From an uncultured Eubacteriales bacterium (GTDB lineage Bacteria > Bacillota > Clostridia > Oscillospirales > Acutalibacteraceae): a stretch of DNA of 5,653 bases. Below, piece after piece: positions 4,849 through 5,653 of this stretch (the first letter of the stretch is position 1; each line of letters opens with the position of its first letter). The stretch spans positions 1-5,653 of the forward strand of contig OMRJ01000226.1 in the NCBI GenBank assembly GCA_900313475.1, read 5' to 3'. Under the pieces are notes generated by a model. That model worked only from the letters and a program-made list of their open reading frames with translations. It did not search any database and was not told the origin of the DNA. A program made the position numbers and the translations under genes.

Positions 4849-5653
4849 TCAAACCGTTTTACTTTGCTGCATAAAAGGCAATCCCATTCGCACATCGGCT
4901 CTGAAAACACCGTCGCGGCACTCGAATGTGACCGCTCCGTCGTACTTTTTCGCCGTACGTTCGACGTTTTTTATACCGAACCCGTGAGATCGTTTATCGG
5001 CTTTCGCCGTAGCTTTTACTGAGGATGTATTTACATCGTCACGGACGGGATTTTCAACGGACAAAAGCAGCTCGCTGCCGCGGCGAACGGACGTAACGTC
5101 AATGCGCGTTCCGCTGTCAAATGTGCGGCAGTATTCAACTGCATTGTCGACAAGATTCGACAGCACGGTGCAGAGATCCTCGTTGGCAATGCCGTTTTCG
5201 GGAATAGAACCGTCGAAATCGAGCACGATACCGTATTGCGCCGCTTCTTTCCTCTTACTACTTAAAATTGTGTCAGCAACAAAATTCCCGGTGGAACGCT
5301 CCGAAACGATACTGTCTGCCGTCTTTGTAACGTCGGAAAGGTATCTCTCCGCTTCATCGATGCGGCCGCTGTCAAGAAGCGCACGAACTACCGCCATGTG
5401 ATTTTTGTAATCATGACGGAAACGCCGCATTTCATCGTCGTTTTTTACAAGTCCTTCGGCGTATTCCTTCTGCTCTGCCATTTTGAGAAGAATGTCTTTC
5501 TGTCTTGCGGACACGGCATGTATTCTCCATGCGAGATAGGCAATGCTGCCAAACAGCAGAAGCGAAGCCAAAGCATACACGACCCTGTAGAAACCGCTCC
5601 GTTCGCCGAACTCCCTGTAGTAGCAGGTAAATTCAAAAACTATTACGGCAACA
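4849..5653 (-). CDS. Agr/ComD-type (GHKL) sensor histidine kinase, C-terminal part; N-terminus beyond the right edge
   Basis: The frame is open from the right edge to TGA at 4851-4849, giving 267 visible residues. A GTG at 5580 could be read as a start, but it lies inside a membrane segment and the frame continues past it to the edge without a stop, so the gene is treated as 5'-incomplete. In the visible fragment, the last membrane segment spans about 24-42; a coiled helix leads to the phosphoacceptor motif FRHDYKNH (His80, DNA 5415-5413), of the HDxxNH type seen in AgrC/ComD/citrate-like kinases; then comes a GHKL ATPase with N-box SNLVDNAVE (165-173) and a glycine motif HGFGIKN (223-229). 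It should phosphorylate a response regulator, often of the LytTR type in this class, which is not in the window. The signal is unknown because the sensing region is missing. The gene converges on the transporter operon, and no link between them is shown. Confidence 0.9.
   Translation of the reverse strand, partial: VAVIVFEFTCYYREFGERSGFYRVVYALASLLLFGSIAYLAWRIHAVSARQKDILLKMAEQKEYAEGLVKNDDEMRRFRHDYKNHMAVVRALLDSGRIDEAERYLSDVTKTADSIVSERSTGNFVADTILSSKRKEAAQYGIVLDFDGSIPENGIANEDLCTVLSNLVDNAVEYCRTFDSGTRIDVTSVRRGSELLLSVENPVRDDVNTSSVKATAKADKRSHGFGIKNVERTAKKYDGAVTFECRDGVFRADVRMGLPFMQQSKTV

Overview
The window looks like a chromosomal segment of a low-to-mid GC Bacillota, most probably an uncultured gut-type Clostridia (Oscillospirales/Lachnospirales-like). 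This rests on sigma-A style promoters in AT-rich spacers, AAAGGA and GGAGG ribosome binding sites, a lipoprotein-type substrate-binding protein, a glycoside hydrolase family 4 enzyme and an Agr/GHKL-type histidine kinase. The taxonomic placement is inference. No mobile element, CRISPR array, tRNA or rRNA was seen.

Layout: (1) Positions 1-162 (+) are the last 53 codons of an alkaline-phosphatase-superfamily phosphodiesterase. A strong bidirectional hairpin terminator follows (181-227). (2) A convergent GH4 phospho-glycosidase gene runs on the minus strand, 1655 down to 291. Its start is best placed at a GTG behind a near-perfect Shine-Dalgarno, 7 codons inside the longest ORF. (3) A 435-bp AT-rich divergent intergenic region holds a promoter for the GH4 gene and a very good promoter (TTGATT-17-TATAAT) for the operon to the right, with an ArgR-box-like palindrome just upstream. 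(4) A three-gene polar amino acid ABC uptake operon (+) encodes a lipoprotein binding protein (2091-2999), a HisM/GlnP-type permease (3093-3803) and a GlnQ-type ATPase (3790-4713). It is closed by a terminator at 4746-4786. A perfect stem-loop sits between the first two genes, and the last two overlap by 14 nt. (5) A convergent minus-strand gene, 4849 to beyond the right edge, encodes the C-terminal part of an Agr/ComD-type sensor kinase.

The operon is a complete importer in gene content: the binding protein captures an amino acid outside the membrane, the single permease presumably homodimerises, and the ATPase powers transport. Two of its three proteins are structurally unusual. The binding protein appears circularly permuted: the segment that normally ends this family is at its N-terminus, right after the lipid anchor, and the protein stops where the second inter-lobe hinge should be. 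The ATPase carries about 65 extra residues between Walker A and the Q-loop. These two departures in one transporter are the most interesting signals in the window.
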